From a virus: 57,255 nt of DNA. The position numbers and the translations under genes are program-made. The notes beneath the pieces are model-generated. The model did no database searches, was not told where the DNA came from, and worked only from the letters and a program-made list of their open reading frames with translations. This document shows, one piece after another, positions 6,281 to 14,646 of the stretch; position 1 is the stretch's first letter; each line of letters opens with the position of its first letter. The DNA is taken from IMG/VR virus record IMGVR_UViG_3300046007_011961, positions 1-57,255 of that record; one strand, 5' to 3'.

Positions 6281-7844
6281 AACAATATGCAATTTCTTTG
6301 ATACCTACTTCATCCAGAATAAAACAGCTTTGTCTTGAAATATTATTTAAGCCCATTGCTTCACTATGTTTATCTCCGCGTACAGTAGTGCTGAGCATAT
6401 AATGCTCAAACTCAGCATACTCTTTCATCTCGAGATGATGTTGATCTGCAGTGAGCAATACTTTTTGTCTGACACCAATCAATGCCTCAGGCTTACTTAA
6501 GAAAAGATTTGCAACATAACTTTCACGAGCTTTTCCTGAGGAAGGAAGGCGGCCTTTGTATTCTGCGCTGTAGCCGTGAGATGCTATGAATAAAGTGTTT
6601 TGAATTTTGAACAAGCCATGGTCAGATTGAAACACTTCAAAGCAAATACGTTTCTCGCTACGATAGTAGGCTTCAAGTGCTTTAAACAACACCCAATCAC
6701 CAAAGTCATTATGATTACCTTTAACGCTCTTAACTTCAACTTTACCGAATAGTGAGAGTAGTGTGTCGATGAGATACACTATACTGTTGAAGGCGAAAGT
6801 GAACTGTTCTTCTTTGATGCAATCATGTACAAGCATAGTTCCTTTAGTGGTGAACCCTGCTCCAGTGGTGTGCAAGATATCGCCCAAGGCAGCAAGCACG
6901 CATTTATCAAAACCATAATTTCTATCTTTGACGATTTTTGCAATTTCTTTGGCATATGCTGTAATATATTCTTCTGCTTCAGTAGTGCTGTAACCTTTAC
7001 CTCTGTAAGATTCTTTACTATTTGTCTTTGCTCCGAAGTGGACATCAGACAAACCAACCAACATGGTTTTTGATTTGGACTTATCTTGTGACGGTCCGGT
7101 ATACTTGATTGGTGAGTATTTTGGAGGTTGCCAGTTAGAAAGAAAATTTGAGAATGGGTCTAGTACTCCCTCTTGTAGCTGCTGCCATTTACGTGCAGCT
7201 TCTTCTGTATCCTTCCAGCTTTGCTTTTGAAACTCTTGGTAAAGCTGAAATTTCTTTTTTTGTAGTATGTCGTTAGTTACTTCGCTAACGTCTCTCTCTT
7301 TCAACTGCTCGTCTGTGATAGGTTCTGAGTCGTGAGTAATTCCAAGAACACGTAGAATCTCTACCAGATAATTGCGAGGAATTTTATAGTTTCTGCATAC
7401 TTCATTAATAGTATGGTCGTTACCGTACCAGTTACTATAGTTCTCTTTAATGCCTCTAACTGTATCTCCCTTGAGTACCACATTACCGTTAGCTGCACGC
7501 AACCACATTACGTACTTGTCGTCTTCTTTATTGTATACGTACTTCTCAGTAAATTTGAGACTACTGCCCCACTCGCTAGCGTCTTCTGAGTCTGTCTTTA
7601 CTTTTTTAGCTTTGCTGGGGTTGTTAGGTAGAATAGGGCCTCCCTGCTGTAACACCTGTTTTAGTTCTCTGATAGCAACGCTACCGAGTCCTTGCTTACG
7701 TAAATAGGTATCGATACCTTTTTTCTGTTTCTTCAACTTCACACAAGCTTGCAACAGTTCCGGTGGAGCCCAAAAGTTTGCTTCTGTATTGTGAGCCGTT
7801 TTTCCGATTTTTAAAACTGTCGATTTCTTTTTTGATTTTAGCAT
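6270..7844 (-). CDS. Metallophosphoesterase with N-terminal helical region
   Basis: 524 residues. The C-terminal half has the calcineurin-like metal-binding blocks in order: GLSDVHFGA, ALGDILHT, VKGNHNDFGD, ASHGYSAEY and LLTADQHHLEM, so the dinuclear site looks complete. The N-terminal 250 residues are charged and include a possible helix-turn-helix (DHTINEVCRNYKIPRNYLVEIL). Such proteins may be nucleases or phosphatases acting on DNA or nucleotides. It lies between the fibre gene and small structural genes, not with replication genes. Exact substrate unknown. Confidence 0.8.
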   Translation of the reverse strand: MLKSKKKSTVLKIGKTAHNTEANFWAPPELLQACVKLKKQKKGIDTYLRKQGLGSVAIRELKQVLQQGGPILPNNPSKAKKVKTDSEDASEWGSSLKFTEKYVYNKEDDKYVMWLRAANGNVVLKGDTVRGIKENYSNWYGNDHTINEVCRNYKIPRNYLVEILRVLGITHDSEPITDEQLKERDVSEVTNDILQKKKFQLYQEFQKQSWKDTEEAARKWQQLQEGVLDPFSNFLSNWQPPKYSPIKYTGPSQDKSKSKTMLVGLSDVHFGAKTNSKESYRGKGYSTTEAEEYITAYAKEIAKIVKDRNYGFDKCVLAALGDILHTTGAGFTTKGTMLVHDCIKEEQFTFAFNSIVYLIDTLLSLFGKVEVKSVKGNHNDFGDWVLFKALEAYYRSEKRICFEVFQSDHGLFKIQNTLFIASHGYSAEYKGRLPSSGKARESYVANLFLSKPEALIGVRQKVLLTADQHHLEMKEYAEFEHYMLSTTVRGDKHSEAMGLNNISRQSCFILDEVGIKEIAYCYGR

Positions 7845-7883
7845 AAACTGTTGTTAAGAAGTACTATATGACTTGAACAATAG

Positions 7884-7918
7884 CTGTACAATTTTTGATG
7901 TTTTTTGGAATTGTACAG
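7884..7918. repeat. Perfect inverted repeat, 10-bp arms
   Basis: CTGTACAATT (7884-7893) and AATTGTACAG (7909-7918) are perfect complements around a 15-base loop. It sits in the 136-base gap between the stop of the fibre gene and the start of the metallophosphoesterase. No strong T-run follows on the minus strand, so it may be an RNA processing site, a weak terminator or an operator. The rest of the gap shows no gene. Confidence 0.65.
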
Positions 7919-7980
7919 GATCTGTTCTCGAGTTCTCCGTCAATATAACCAACTACATAGCTACTGCAAATAAAAAATCA

Positions 7981-9615
7981 CTACAAGTAATAACCGAAAA
8001 AGATGTCTCCGCTGATATTGGTCGCAGATCCTGCTGCCTCAATTTCAACAACCATTGCAGTAGATTCACCTGCAGCCAATCTTCCACCAACCCCGAAATT
8101 AGCAGGGTCGTCTGGATAGTATTCATATACGTAGTCAACATCCATGTCCTTAGGATCTACTTTAGAGTCTATATACACCACAGTCTGCCCATTCCATTTC
8201 ACACTAAAGTATCCTTCGACAGCTCCTATCAAATGTCTAACGTATATGTAAGGATATTGATATCCTTGCGCATCTATACCTCTTCGGGTCGGGTTACTAG
8301 CGTCGTTAGTATACACAAAAGTTAAAGTTGCTCTAGACCTGACTTGATTTACCTTATCGAGAGTGAACAATACTCCATGGTTGTCGTAATATGTCTTTCC
8401 TTCCCATGGAAATGAGTACGGATTTATATCCCAGCTGGCAGCATCTCCTATATTTGAACGTACGTAATTATTTGCAAAGTTCGATAAGTCCGCAATATCG
8501 GAAACATTTCCTGCTACCCTGTTTCGAGGTATCCAGAATGTAGCTACTGCCTCAGTAGAAGGTGCTGGTGCTGTAGGTAGTGCGGCCTGCTGGTCACTGG
8601 TTAAACTCTGTATTTGTGTTGAGGTTAAGGCGGCTACCTGTACAAGCCTAAACGCTGCTAGTCCTTGAGTTGTAAACGCACTAAGCTTATCTGTAGTTAG
8701 ATTAAATATGGCGGCTGTGGATATTGCTGCGATATCCTCGGTTTGCATTGTAGCCAGTTGCGCTGTAGTGAGTGCGCTGATTCCTGTCGAGGTTAATCCA
8801 TTTATTGCTCTAGGTGTCATTGCAGCTATCTGCGCACTAGTTAAAGTTGGAAGTACTTCAGTTTGTAGTCCGACTACCTGTGCAGCTGAGAGCGTACTAA
8901 TCTGTCTGGTAGTCAAAGCACCGATTTGGGTTAAGCTCATTATTGCCAACTGTGAAGTTTTTAAACCAGGCATTGCTACAGGAGCCAAAGATATTATCTG
9001 TGAAGCACTTAAAGACGAAATTATGTTTGTCTGTAATGAGCTAATTTGATTAGCCGTTAATGCATTCACTTGATCTGCAGTCAATAATCTGATTTGTGCA
9101 GTACTGAGTGCAGCTAATTGAGTATTTAACAATGCAGAGATTTCGTACTTACTCAGCGCTGTAAGCTGGCCTGATGTTAACGCTGCAAATTCTTGTACAG
9201 GTAGTGCAACAATTTCGCTAATTTCTATAGACGGATTTACGTTGTATAGTGTAGGTTTCGTCAAATTATCCAGGTCTTCTAGATCAATAACCAGCTTTTT
9301 GACTTCATAAAGTATTGATTCAAAAGCAGTTTGCAACATCTCAGGAGTCCTAACCACAACCTCAATTACATTTGTTCTGTAGTATGATGAACCTGCCTCA
9401 GGCTGATCTTCTGGAAAATCTTCTAACTGTACAGGAGTACATACTGCAGCAAAACTATCATCAATTGTACCTTTTGCAAAATTCGTGATTCTCTGATTGA
9501 CAAAGATCTTGTTCGGCATATTCTCCGCATTGACAGCTTCCAATACCAGTTTGTATGAAGAGATGTGCGGCACAGCGACAGTGCTCCGCTTTAATATTTG
9601 AATATTCTTTGACAT
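7981..9615 (-). CDS. Tail fibre or adhesin with octapeptide repeats
   Basis: 544 residues from ATG at 9613-9615; the ORF runs further upstream but overlaps the divergent gene, and ATG at 9615 leaves a normal 67-base divergent spacer. Residues 1-144 form an N-terminal domain, probably the virion-attachment part. Residues 145-344 are 25 tandem eight-residue repeats with consensus ALTTxQIx. The last 200 residues are rich in Tyr, Trp and Asn with beta-type patterns (YPYIYVRHLIGAVEGYF) and would form the receptor-binding or trimerising head. Assignment rests on architecture, not on a named family. Confidence 0.7.
   Translation of the reverse strand: MSKNIQILKRSTVAVPHISSYKLVLEAVNAENMPNKIFVNQRITNFAKGTIDDSFAAVCTPVQLEDFPEDQPEAGSSYYRTNVIEVVVRTPEMLQTAFESILYEVKKLVIDLEDLDNLTKPTLYNVNPSIEISEIVALPVQEFAALTSGQLTALSKYEISALLNTQLAALSTAQIRLLTADQVNALTANQISSLQTNIISSLSASQIISLAPVAMPGLKTSQLAIMSLTQIGALTTRQISTLSAAQVVGLQTEVLPTLTSAQIAAMTPRAINGLTSTGISALTTAQLATMQTEDIAAISTAAIFNLTTDKLSAFTTQGLAAFRLVQVAALTSTQIQSLTSDQQAALPTAPAPSTEAVATFWIPRNRVAGNVSDIADLSNFANNYVRSNIGDAASWDINPYSFPWEGKTYYDNHGVLFTLDKVNQVRSRATLTFVYTNDASNPTRRGIDAQGYQYPYIYVRHLIGAVEGYFSVKWNGQTVVYIDSKVDPKDMDVDYVYEYYPDDPANFGVGGRLAAGESTAMVVEIEAAGSATNISGDIFFGYYL
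8584..9183 (-). repeat. Coding array of 25 octapeptide repeats
   Basis: Within the fibre gene 25 successive 24-base units encode variants of ALTTxQIx (examples ALTSGQLT, ALSTAQIR, ALTANQIS, ALTTAQLA, ALTSTQIQ). Position 2 is almost always Leu and position 7 Ile, Leu or Val, while DNA identity between units is low. The array is therefore old and selected at protein level. A solenoid or elongated shaft is the likely structure. Confidence 0.85.
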
Positions 9616-9682
9616 CAGGTAAAAAAGGTTGCTATCTATTCCCTGTAGCTTAAACTCCCCGCTAGTTAAAATCAATAAAATT
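9616..9682. promoter_or_regulatory. Divergent intergenic region
   Basis: These 67 bases separate the minus-strand fibre gene from the plus-strand structural genes, so promoters for both directions should lie here or just inside the genes. I see AT-rich stretches near both starts but no clear -35/-10 pair and no copy of the 366-1490 repeat. Confidence 0.4.
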
Positions 9683-10339
9683 ATGGAAAACAAAACAGAC
9701 AATAGTATGTATCGAGTCGGAGATATCGTCATAGGTAGCTCTGACCCTAGTAAGTCGGTGTATTCAATCACTGGAACAAAAGTAAACCCAGAGGGTGTTT
9801 CTTTATTTGGTAGCGATGAAGCTCTGACAGCCAGAGCTAAAGATTTGGCAAGGTCTGCTGTAATGGCTGGAGGTATACCGCTTCCTGTCAATCAAGGTGA
9901 CAGCAAGAACAATCAAACTAAAAAAGCAAAGAAGAAGCTTACTAAAACCAACAAAACCGCTCCATTCTCTATCGAGAGCTATGTTTCAAACGTATCGCAT
10001 GAGCATGAGATAGGTAATTATGTTAATTATACTCCTCCTTACAGCGCACCATACACTCCAGAGCCTGAGCGCACATATTCAGTGGTACAGTTTGAAAACG
10101 ATTTTGGTAAGATAAAGTCAAAGGTAGAAAATATTGTAGAGCATGAGTTGGCATTTATGCTTGTATACTCGGATGAGGACGCTATGGTATTCGAACCTAA
10201 GGTAGGTGAATTGCTGGCTATTCATACACCAGACAAACAGCGTATCGAAGTATACTATCCAGGAGTTACTTTTGACTCGCCAGATAGCACTAAAAAGTTT
10301 ATGATTCTATTTAAAGTACCTGCAGAAAATCAAGAATAA
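9683..10339 (+). CDS. Hypothetical protein, start of structural block
   Basis: 219 residues from ATG at 9683 (MENKTDNSMYRVGD); the frame is open upstream, but this start follows AATAAAATT and respects the divergent gene. A low-complexity basic linker (KKAKKKLTKTNKT) splits an N-terminal strand-rich part from a C-terminal beta-rich domain (FMLVYSDEDAMVFEPKVG). It precedes the portal gene, where phages often encode a neck or head completion protein. Not recognised. Confidence 0.55.
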   Translation: MENKTDNSMYRVGDIVIGSSDPSKSVYSITGTKVNPEGVSLFGSDEALTARAKDLARSAVMAGGIPLPVNQGDSKNNQTKKAKKKLTKTNKTAPFSIESYVSNVSHEHEIGNYVNYTPPYSAPYTPEPERTYSVVQFENDFGKIKSKVENIVEHELAFMLVYSDEDAMVFEPKVGELLAIHTPDKQRIEVYYPGVTFDSPDSTKKFMILFKVPAENQE

Positions 10340-10343
10340 TTTT

Positions 10344-10508
10344 ATGGAAAAAAATGGAATGTTGACGGAAAAGTCCATAAGCGACTATGACAACACAAAG
10401 AAAGCTGAGTACTATGATGCTGAAGGTTTCGAGGTTGCTGATGAAAAAAACAAACACAAGCTCAGCAAACCTGAACGATTAAACAAAACGCAGGACAATA
10501 AAGAATAA
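10344..10508 (+). CDS. Small charged protein (54 aa)
   Basis: ATG at 10344 and TAA at 10506-10508. The product is hydrophilic, rich in Lys, Asp and Glu (for example EVADEKNKHKLSKPERLNK), probably unstructured or helical. It starts four bases after the previous stop and ends two bases before the portal start, so it is very probably translated. It could be a small head or scaffold cofactor; unknown. Confidence 0.6.
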   Translation: MEKNGMLTEKSISDYDNTKKAEYYDAEGFEVADEKNKHKLSKPERLNKTQDNKE

Positions 10509-10510
10509 CT

Positions 10511-12280
10511 ATGATGTCTCCAGACGATCCGCAGAATTATTTTAAGATAGGCGACAACGGCAGAGATCGCTACTCTAATCCTTTCTATAACATCCCATTG
10601 CAATATCTTCCGATGAATATCGAGGGTATGTTGCTTTGGGCAGAACATTTCTTGTATAGAAACGGATTCTACAAACAGGCGTTAAACCGTATTGCAAACT
10701 ACTTTATTACATCGCTATCGATTGAGTGTGATGATGAAGAGGCAAAAAAAGAATATCATGAGCTATTAGATAAACTTAAATGGAAACAAATTTGTTCTAA
10801 AGCAGGGCTCAATCTACTAGCTTACGGTAACGAGTTTATTACAGTTAACCAGGGGTTCTATAGATATTTGAACTGTCCTTCTTGTGGTAAGTCTACAAAC
10901 ATCGACAAGCTACAGAACTACGAGTTTAATAAAAATAAATTTAGTATGGTTTGTTTGAAATGCTCCTACAAGGGTGAGCATAAGGTTGTAGATAAGCCTG
11001 CTAATAGTGTAGATAAGATTCATGTAGTTCATTGGCCTGCTAAAGAGATCAAGATCCGTTACGAGGAAACTACAGGAGAGGCAGAATACTTCTGGGACAT
11101 CCCTCAGCAGTACGCTAAAAAAGTAACTACTAAAAACAACAAGTTTTATAGCAAAAAGACTCCTCAGATTGTTTTCGAGTGTGTGTTTAATAAAACCATG
11201 CTTGCGTTCAATTCAAAGAACTTTGTGCATCTCAAGCTCGATACACCAAGCACTATCAGAACAGATGGAAAGGCTATTCCTCCAAGCATGTTCATCTTTG
11301 AAGATTTGTTCATGTTGCAGACGTTGAAAAGATATAATGAAGTTATTTGTTTTGAAGATATCGCCCCGTTCAGAGTCATCAGCATGGGTGACGGCACTAA
11401 TCCTGCAGCGAACCCGTTCTTGAATCAAAACGGCGCTCTATGGTCGCATGCTGTAGATACCATGATCGAGGAACACAGACGAGATCCAGGATCATATCAT
11501 AAGTTTCCCTTCTCTATTAATTATCAACAACTAGGAGGAGAAGGTACAAAACTAGCTCCAACCGAAATGATGGAGTATGCAAAAAATGGTATTCTAAATG
11601 CTTTGGATGTTCCTGTGGAAATGTTTCAAATGACCTTCCAGCAAACAGCTGCAGGACCTATGCTGCGTATGTTTGAAAATGCTTGGAGCGTTATTCCAAG
11701 TAATTACAACATGTTGCTAAATCATATGGGTGAAGTATTGGGCAACATCATGGGTCTGCCCAAAGCTAAAATATCTCTCATTCCGATTACCTTCTCAGAC
11801 GATATGGAAAGAAAGTCTGTCATTGGTCAGCTTGTATCTGCAAATGCGATTGCAAGATCTGAATTGCTCAAGCTTTACAACTTTGACTATGAAGATCAGA
11901 TTCGTAAGAAACTTGAGGAAGATCGTATTGCTCAGGATGTGCAAACCGAAGAACAAGAAAAGCAGCAACTAGCTCAAGCTACTCAAGCCAATCTGATGCA
12001 GATGCTGCAAGGTCAGCAACAGCAGCAACCTGGAGGGGCACCTGCAGGCGGAGGCGGAAATATGACGCCTCAAGATGCACTAGCGCAAGCACAACAGCTA
12101 GCTCAGCAACTGTTCCCTATGGATGGCGCTCAGAGAAGATCACAATTACAGCAGATTAAAGCACAGGATCAAGATCTGTACGCTCAAGTAAAAGCGCAAC
12201 TAGATCAATTAGGTTCCCAAGCTAAGTCTCAAGGCTTACAGGGAGCTAAACAACAAGCAGCACAAGCCCCTCAACAGTAA
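10511..12280 (+). CDS. Portal protein
   Basis: 589 residues. The middle and C-terminal parts match tailed-phage portals: helical wing and stem with a loop near LDVPVEMFQ, an AWSVIPSNYNMLLNHM helix and a TFSDDMERKSVIGQLVSA segment, then a Gln/Ala-rich tail (QQQQQPGGAPAGGGG) as seen in several portals. Two Cys pairs (CPSCGKS near residue 122 and CLKCSYKG near residue 148) form a zinc ribbon inserted in the N-terminal part. The protein would form the dodecameric DNA gate at the capsid vertex. No terminase or capsid gene lies in this window. Confidence 0.8.
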   Translation: MMSPDDPQNYFKIGDNGRDRYSNPFYNIPLQYLPMNIEGMLLWAEHFLYRNGFYKQALNRIANYFITSLSIECDDEEAKKEYHELLDKLKWKQICSKAGLNLLAYGNEFITVNQGFYRYLNCPSCGKSTNIDKLQNYEFNKNKFSMVCLKCSYKGEHKVVDKPANSVDKIHVVHWPAKEIKIRYEETTGEAEYFWDIPQQYAKKVTTKNNKFYSKKTPQIVFECVFNKTMLAFNSKNFVHLKLDTPSTIRTDGKAIPPSMFIFEDLFMLQTLKRYNEVICFEDIAPFRVISMGDGTNPAANPFLNQNGALWSHAVDTMIEEHRRDPGSYHKFPFSINYQQLGGEGTKLAPTEMMEYAKNGILNALDVPVEMFQMTFQQTAAGPMLRMFENAWSVIPSNYNMLLNHMGEVLGNIMGLPKAKISLIPITFSDDMERKSVIGQLVSANAIARSELLKLYNFDYEDQIRKKLEEDRIAQDVQTEEQEKQQLAQATQANLMQMLQGQQQQQPGGAPAGGGGNMTPQDALAQAQQLAQQLFPMDGAQRRSQLQQIKAQDQDLYAQVKAQLDQLGSQAKSQGLQGAKQQAAQAPQQ

Positions 12281-12287
12281 TATTATT

Positions 12288-12635
12288 ATGGCAAAAATTT
12301 ATAGATGCATGGTAAGTGACAAGCCTATACCTGAAGAAAGGGTCAAGGCTTTGAAGATGTTAGGTATACCGGAAGATAGATGGACTTGTGTAGAGCATGC
12401 GGTACAAACACCTAAGAAAGGAATATACTTAGGTGAAGCAGGCACAAGTCAGCTACTCATTGTGGATAAAGTTTACGATGACTCTGTGCGTTCAGTGTTC
12501 CGTGGAGCAAGAAAAGAAACTTCTGAAAATAAAGAAGACGAGGAATTAGAATCTCCTGCCTACAATGAAAAGGAGTTGAACTATTACATATCTAATGACG
12601 AACCCTCAGAACCCGAAGAAAACACAGCCAGTTAG
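12288..12635 (+). CDS. DksA/TraR-like motif protein
   Basis: 115 residues. The N-terminus has RCMVSDKPIPEERVKALKML followed by a TCVEH segment. This resembles the IPxxRxxAL core of DksA/TraR zinc fingers, but only one Cys remains at each end, so zinc binding would be atypical. The C-terminal half is acidic and low in complexity. It could modulate RNA polymerase or be a structural protein; the position after the portal favours the latter. Confidence 0.5.
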   Translation: MAKIYRCMVSDKPIPEERVKALKMLGIPEDRWTCVEHAVQTPKKGIYLGEAGTSQLLIVDKVYDDSVRSVFRGARKETSENKEDEELESPAYNEKELNYYISNDEPSEPEENTAS

Positions 12636-12662
12636 TCTAGTTTATAAAATTCCCTAAATATT

Positions 12663-13028
12663 ATGGAAAATATAGAACAAACCAATGATGTTGATTTAAA
12701 TGATACGAGTAATGAAACTCGCGTTGTTTTACCTGATGTTGATTTAAATGATACGAGTAATGAAACTCGCGTTGTTTTACCTGATGTTATACCTTTTGAT
12801 ATGGCAGGAAATGTTACTGTTACAGAACACTATCATGAGGTTATTACCCCTAATAAAATAATTGATGACCCACAACAAACCATCAATTTTTCAAATATTA
12901 AACCTCTCATGAATGCGACGTATGTAAAAAATATTGAAGAAAATTTATTAGAACTCTCACAAACGCAACAACCGCGAGTTTTTTTATCTGATGACCTAGA
13001 AACAGCTGATGAAAACATATTTCTATAA
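12663..13028 (+). CDS. Hypothetical protein with internal duplication
   Basis: 121 residues starting with ATG at 12663 after AAATATT. Residues 9-40 are two identical 16-residue units (DVDLNDTSNETRVVLP) from a perfect 48-bp tandem duplication. The rest is acidic and contains a segment (IDDPQQTINFSNIKP) of mixed type. It follows the portal block. Function unknown; the duplication is in frame so the protein remains intact. Confidence 0.55.
   Translation: MENIEQTNDVDLNDTSNETRVVLPDVDLNDTSNETRVVLPDVIPFDMAGNVTVTEHYHEVITPNKIIDDPQQTINFSNIKPLMNATYVKNIEENLLELSQTQQPRVFLSDDLETADENIFL
12687..12788 (+). repeat. Perfect 48-bp tandem duplication
   Basis: Units 12687-12734 and 12735-12782 are identical, followed by the first six bases of a third unit (GATGTT, 12783-12788). 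No difference between copies suggests a recent event. It lies wholly within the gene at 12663-13028 and adds exactly 16 residues. Confidence 0.97.
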
Positions 13029-13033
13029 ATAAT

Positions 13034-13573
13034 ATGCACGACGCCGACCACCACTTACACGCATCTGATACAGTTGTTAACTTACAAGAGTTACTCGAAA
13101 CAGTAAATAATTTAGAGAGTGACTCAAGAGTTAGAGAAGCTGAGCTTGATAGTTTAAAGATAAGGCTAGAGTCTAATGTTTTAACGGTACAAGAGCAATT
13201 ACGAGGTCTAGAGCGTGCCGTCCAAGATATCAGAGATATGGCTAGAGACGCTAAACATATCAGTGTTGGAGTAGATGGGCAAAACGGTTTACGAGGATCT
13301 ATAGCAAATTTAACTAGAGACGTTAATAGTATGACTCAAGATTTTAATTTCTTAAGGCAGACTGCAAACAGCTATAATGAAACTAAAGACCTCTTGATGC
13401 GTCTTTTTGTCACTTCTGCTGTGGCTGTGGTTGTCCAGTTCGGTGGTGCTGTATGGTTTGTTTCTTCGTTACACAGTAAACAAGAAACTATCAGAGAAGA
13501 TTTGAATAGAGTTATACGACATATTGATAAAACTTACGACGAGCAGGGTAAGGCGCCATTACCTGTAAAATAG
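13034..13573 (+). CDS. Coiled-coil membrane protein
   Basis: 179 residues. A long coiled coil covers about residues 15-115 (NLESDSRVREAELDSLKIRL and later), then one membrane helix at about 120-145 (FVTSAVAVVVQFGGAVWFVSS), then a charged tail. It could be an inner-membrane spanin-like or injection protein near the lysis genes. No family recognised. Confidence 0.65.
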   Translation: MHDADHHLHASDTVVNLQELLETVNNLESDSRVREAELDSLKIRLESNVLTVQEQLRGLERAVQDIRDMARDAKHISVGVDGQNGLRGSIANLTRDVNSMTQDFNFLRQTANSYNETKDLLMRLFVTSAVAVVVQFGGAVWFVSSLHSKQETIREDLNRVIRHIDKTYDEQGKAPLPVK

Positions 13574-13574
13574 C

Positions 13575-13865
13575 TTGAAGGTTAGTCAATACAAGAATGA
13601 GCGGGGCGAGGTACTAGGATATATGTTCATGTGTCCTGGTTGCGGTAATTATCATGCTCCAAAAACACTAGATGACGGTAATGGACACACATGGAAGTTT
13701 AACGGTAGCCTAACTACACCCACTTTCTTTCCATCGTTATTGTTTTCAGAACAAGAGCAAATCTGTCATTCTTTCGTTAAAGATGGCCACATACATTTCT
13801 GTAGCGATAGCACACACAGCGCAGCGGGTCAGTCCGTTCCTTTGTTCACACTGGACAATAACTAG
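13575..13865 (+). CDS. DUF6527 family protein
   Basis: 96 residues. It matches the small phage and prophage family often named ammonia monooxygenase by mistake: MCPGCGNYHAP near the N-terminus, WKFNGSLTTPTFFPSLLF, then CHSFVKDGHIHFCSDSTHS and AGQSVPLFTL. The Cys and His residues suggest metal binding. No ATG fits; it starts at TTG 13575, one base after the previous stop, and the next Met is within the motif. Function unknown; the family commonly lies near lysis or tail genes. Confidence 0.75.
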   Translation: MKVSQYKNERGEVLGYMFMCPGCGNYHAPKTLDDGNGHTWKFNGSLTTPTFFPSLLFSEQEQICHSFVKDGHIHFCSDSTHSAAGQSVPLFTLDNN

Positions 13866-13886
13866 ATCAACTGCTAGAATACCCAA

Positions 13887-14111
13887 ATGAAATCGGGTTC
13901 TAGCTTAATGTTCGTTGTTGTAGGGCTATTATTATCTGCTTGCGCTACACGAAGCAGACTGCCCCTGTATTCTCCTGTAGTTGTCCCGCCTCCTGCACAT
14001 AACACAAATTCACTCGGAGGCAACATAGATGATATCGATAACTCACTTAAAAAAGCTTCATCTGAGATAGACAGAATTAAAATACTGATAGATTCCATAC
14101 CAGTTAATTAA
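13887..14111 (+). CDS. Small lipoprotein, outer-membrane spanin candidate
   Basis: 74 residues. The signal SSLMFVVVGLLLSAC ends in a lipobox with Cys at residue 19. A Pro-rich stretch (VVVPPPAHN) and a helical C-terminus follow. Short Pro-rich lipoproteins next to a holin and endolysin are typical of outer-membrane spanins. The pairing with the next gene, which has a coiled coil and membrane helices, supports this but is not proof. Confidence 0.6.
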   Translation: MKSGSSLMFVVVGLLLSACATRSRLPLYSPVVVPPPAHNTNSLGGNIDDIDNSLKKASSEIDRIKILIDSIPVN

Positions 14112-14113
14112 GT

Positions 14114-14644
14114 ATGAAAAAATATATTATTTTTATTTCTGTTTTTCTGTGCGCTGCTTCTTTAAAAGCAGACGACAAGAACGCATTCAATAGCGAGTTG
14201 AAGCGTAGATTATCTTTGGAGTTGAGTAATCTACAGACTTCTATGATGGATGCAAAGAATGAGATAGCTCAGCTGCGTAGAGATAAAGCCCATATAGATG
14301 CTGATCTTAAAAACATGGAGAGCTGGGGTAAAGTTCAAGAGCAGGAAAAAAATGATTACTATGAGCAAATCATAGAAGCAAATCAAAAAACTTCAGATGT
14401 ACAGGCACAAGTAGACACTGAGATAGAAAAGAATAAAGCCACACTTTTAAAATATCGTAGAGTCAAATCTATACTAGGTTATATCTTTGGACTTGTTTTG
14501 AGCTATCTCTATATCAGGCTAGGTGCTCAAGCATTGTCGACAATAGCGTCAACGCTAGTAGGTCCATGGGCTTTTGTATTACGTTTTGCTGGACCTGTAC
14601 TGGCTTTCGGGGCAGGCTATTTAACTGTTAATCTAATGTTTTAG
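14114..14644 (+). CDS. Coiled-coil protein with signal peptide and C-terminal TM helices
   Basis: 176 residues. An N-terminal signal (MKKYIIFISVFLCAASLKAD) is followed by a coiled coil at about 27-115 (SLELSNLQTSMMDAKNEIAQ and further) and two hydrophobic helices at about 120-140 and 150-175. It starts two bases after the lipoprotein stop. It could be the inner-membrane partner of the spanin-like lipoprotein, although the topology is not the usual one. Confidence 0.6.
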   Translation: MKKYIIFISVFLCAASLKADDKNAFNSELKRRLSLELSNLQTSMMDAKNEIAQLRRDKAHIDADLKNMESWGKVQEQEKNDYYEQIIEANQKTSDVQAQVDTEIEKNKATLLKYRRVKSILGYIFGLVLSYLYIRLGAQALSTIASTLVGPWAFVLRFAGPVLAFGAGYLTVNLMF

Positions 14645-14646
14645 TT

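Noticed and set aside
7873-8325. Plus-strand ORF of 150 residues
   Set aside because: Antisense to the end of the fibre gene, with Ser/Cys-rich composition typical of shadows.
8708-9049. Plus-strand ORF of 113 residues, Val/Ala/Ile-rich and membrane-like
   Set aside because: It mirrors the octapeptide array on the other strand, so the hydrophobic pattern is an artefact of the repeats.
9616-9891. Upstream extension of the fibre gene (92 residues)
   Set aside because: It would overlap the divergent plus-strand gene and remove the only intergenic promoter space.
12687-12788. Possible CRISPR array
   Set aside because: Only two directly adjacent identical units without spacers, in frame inside a gene.
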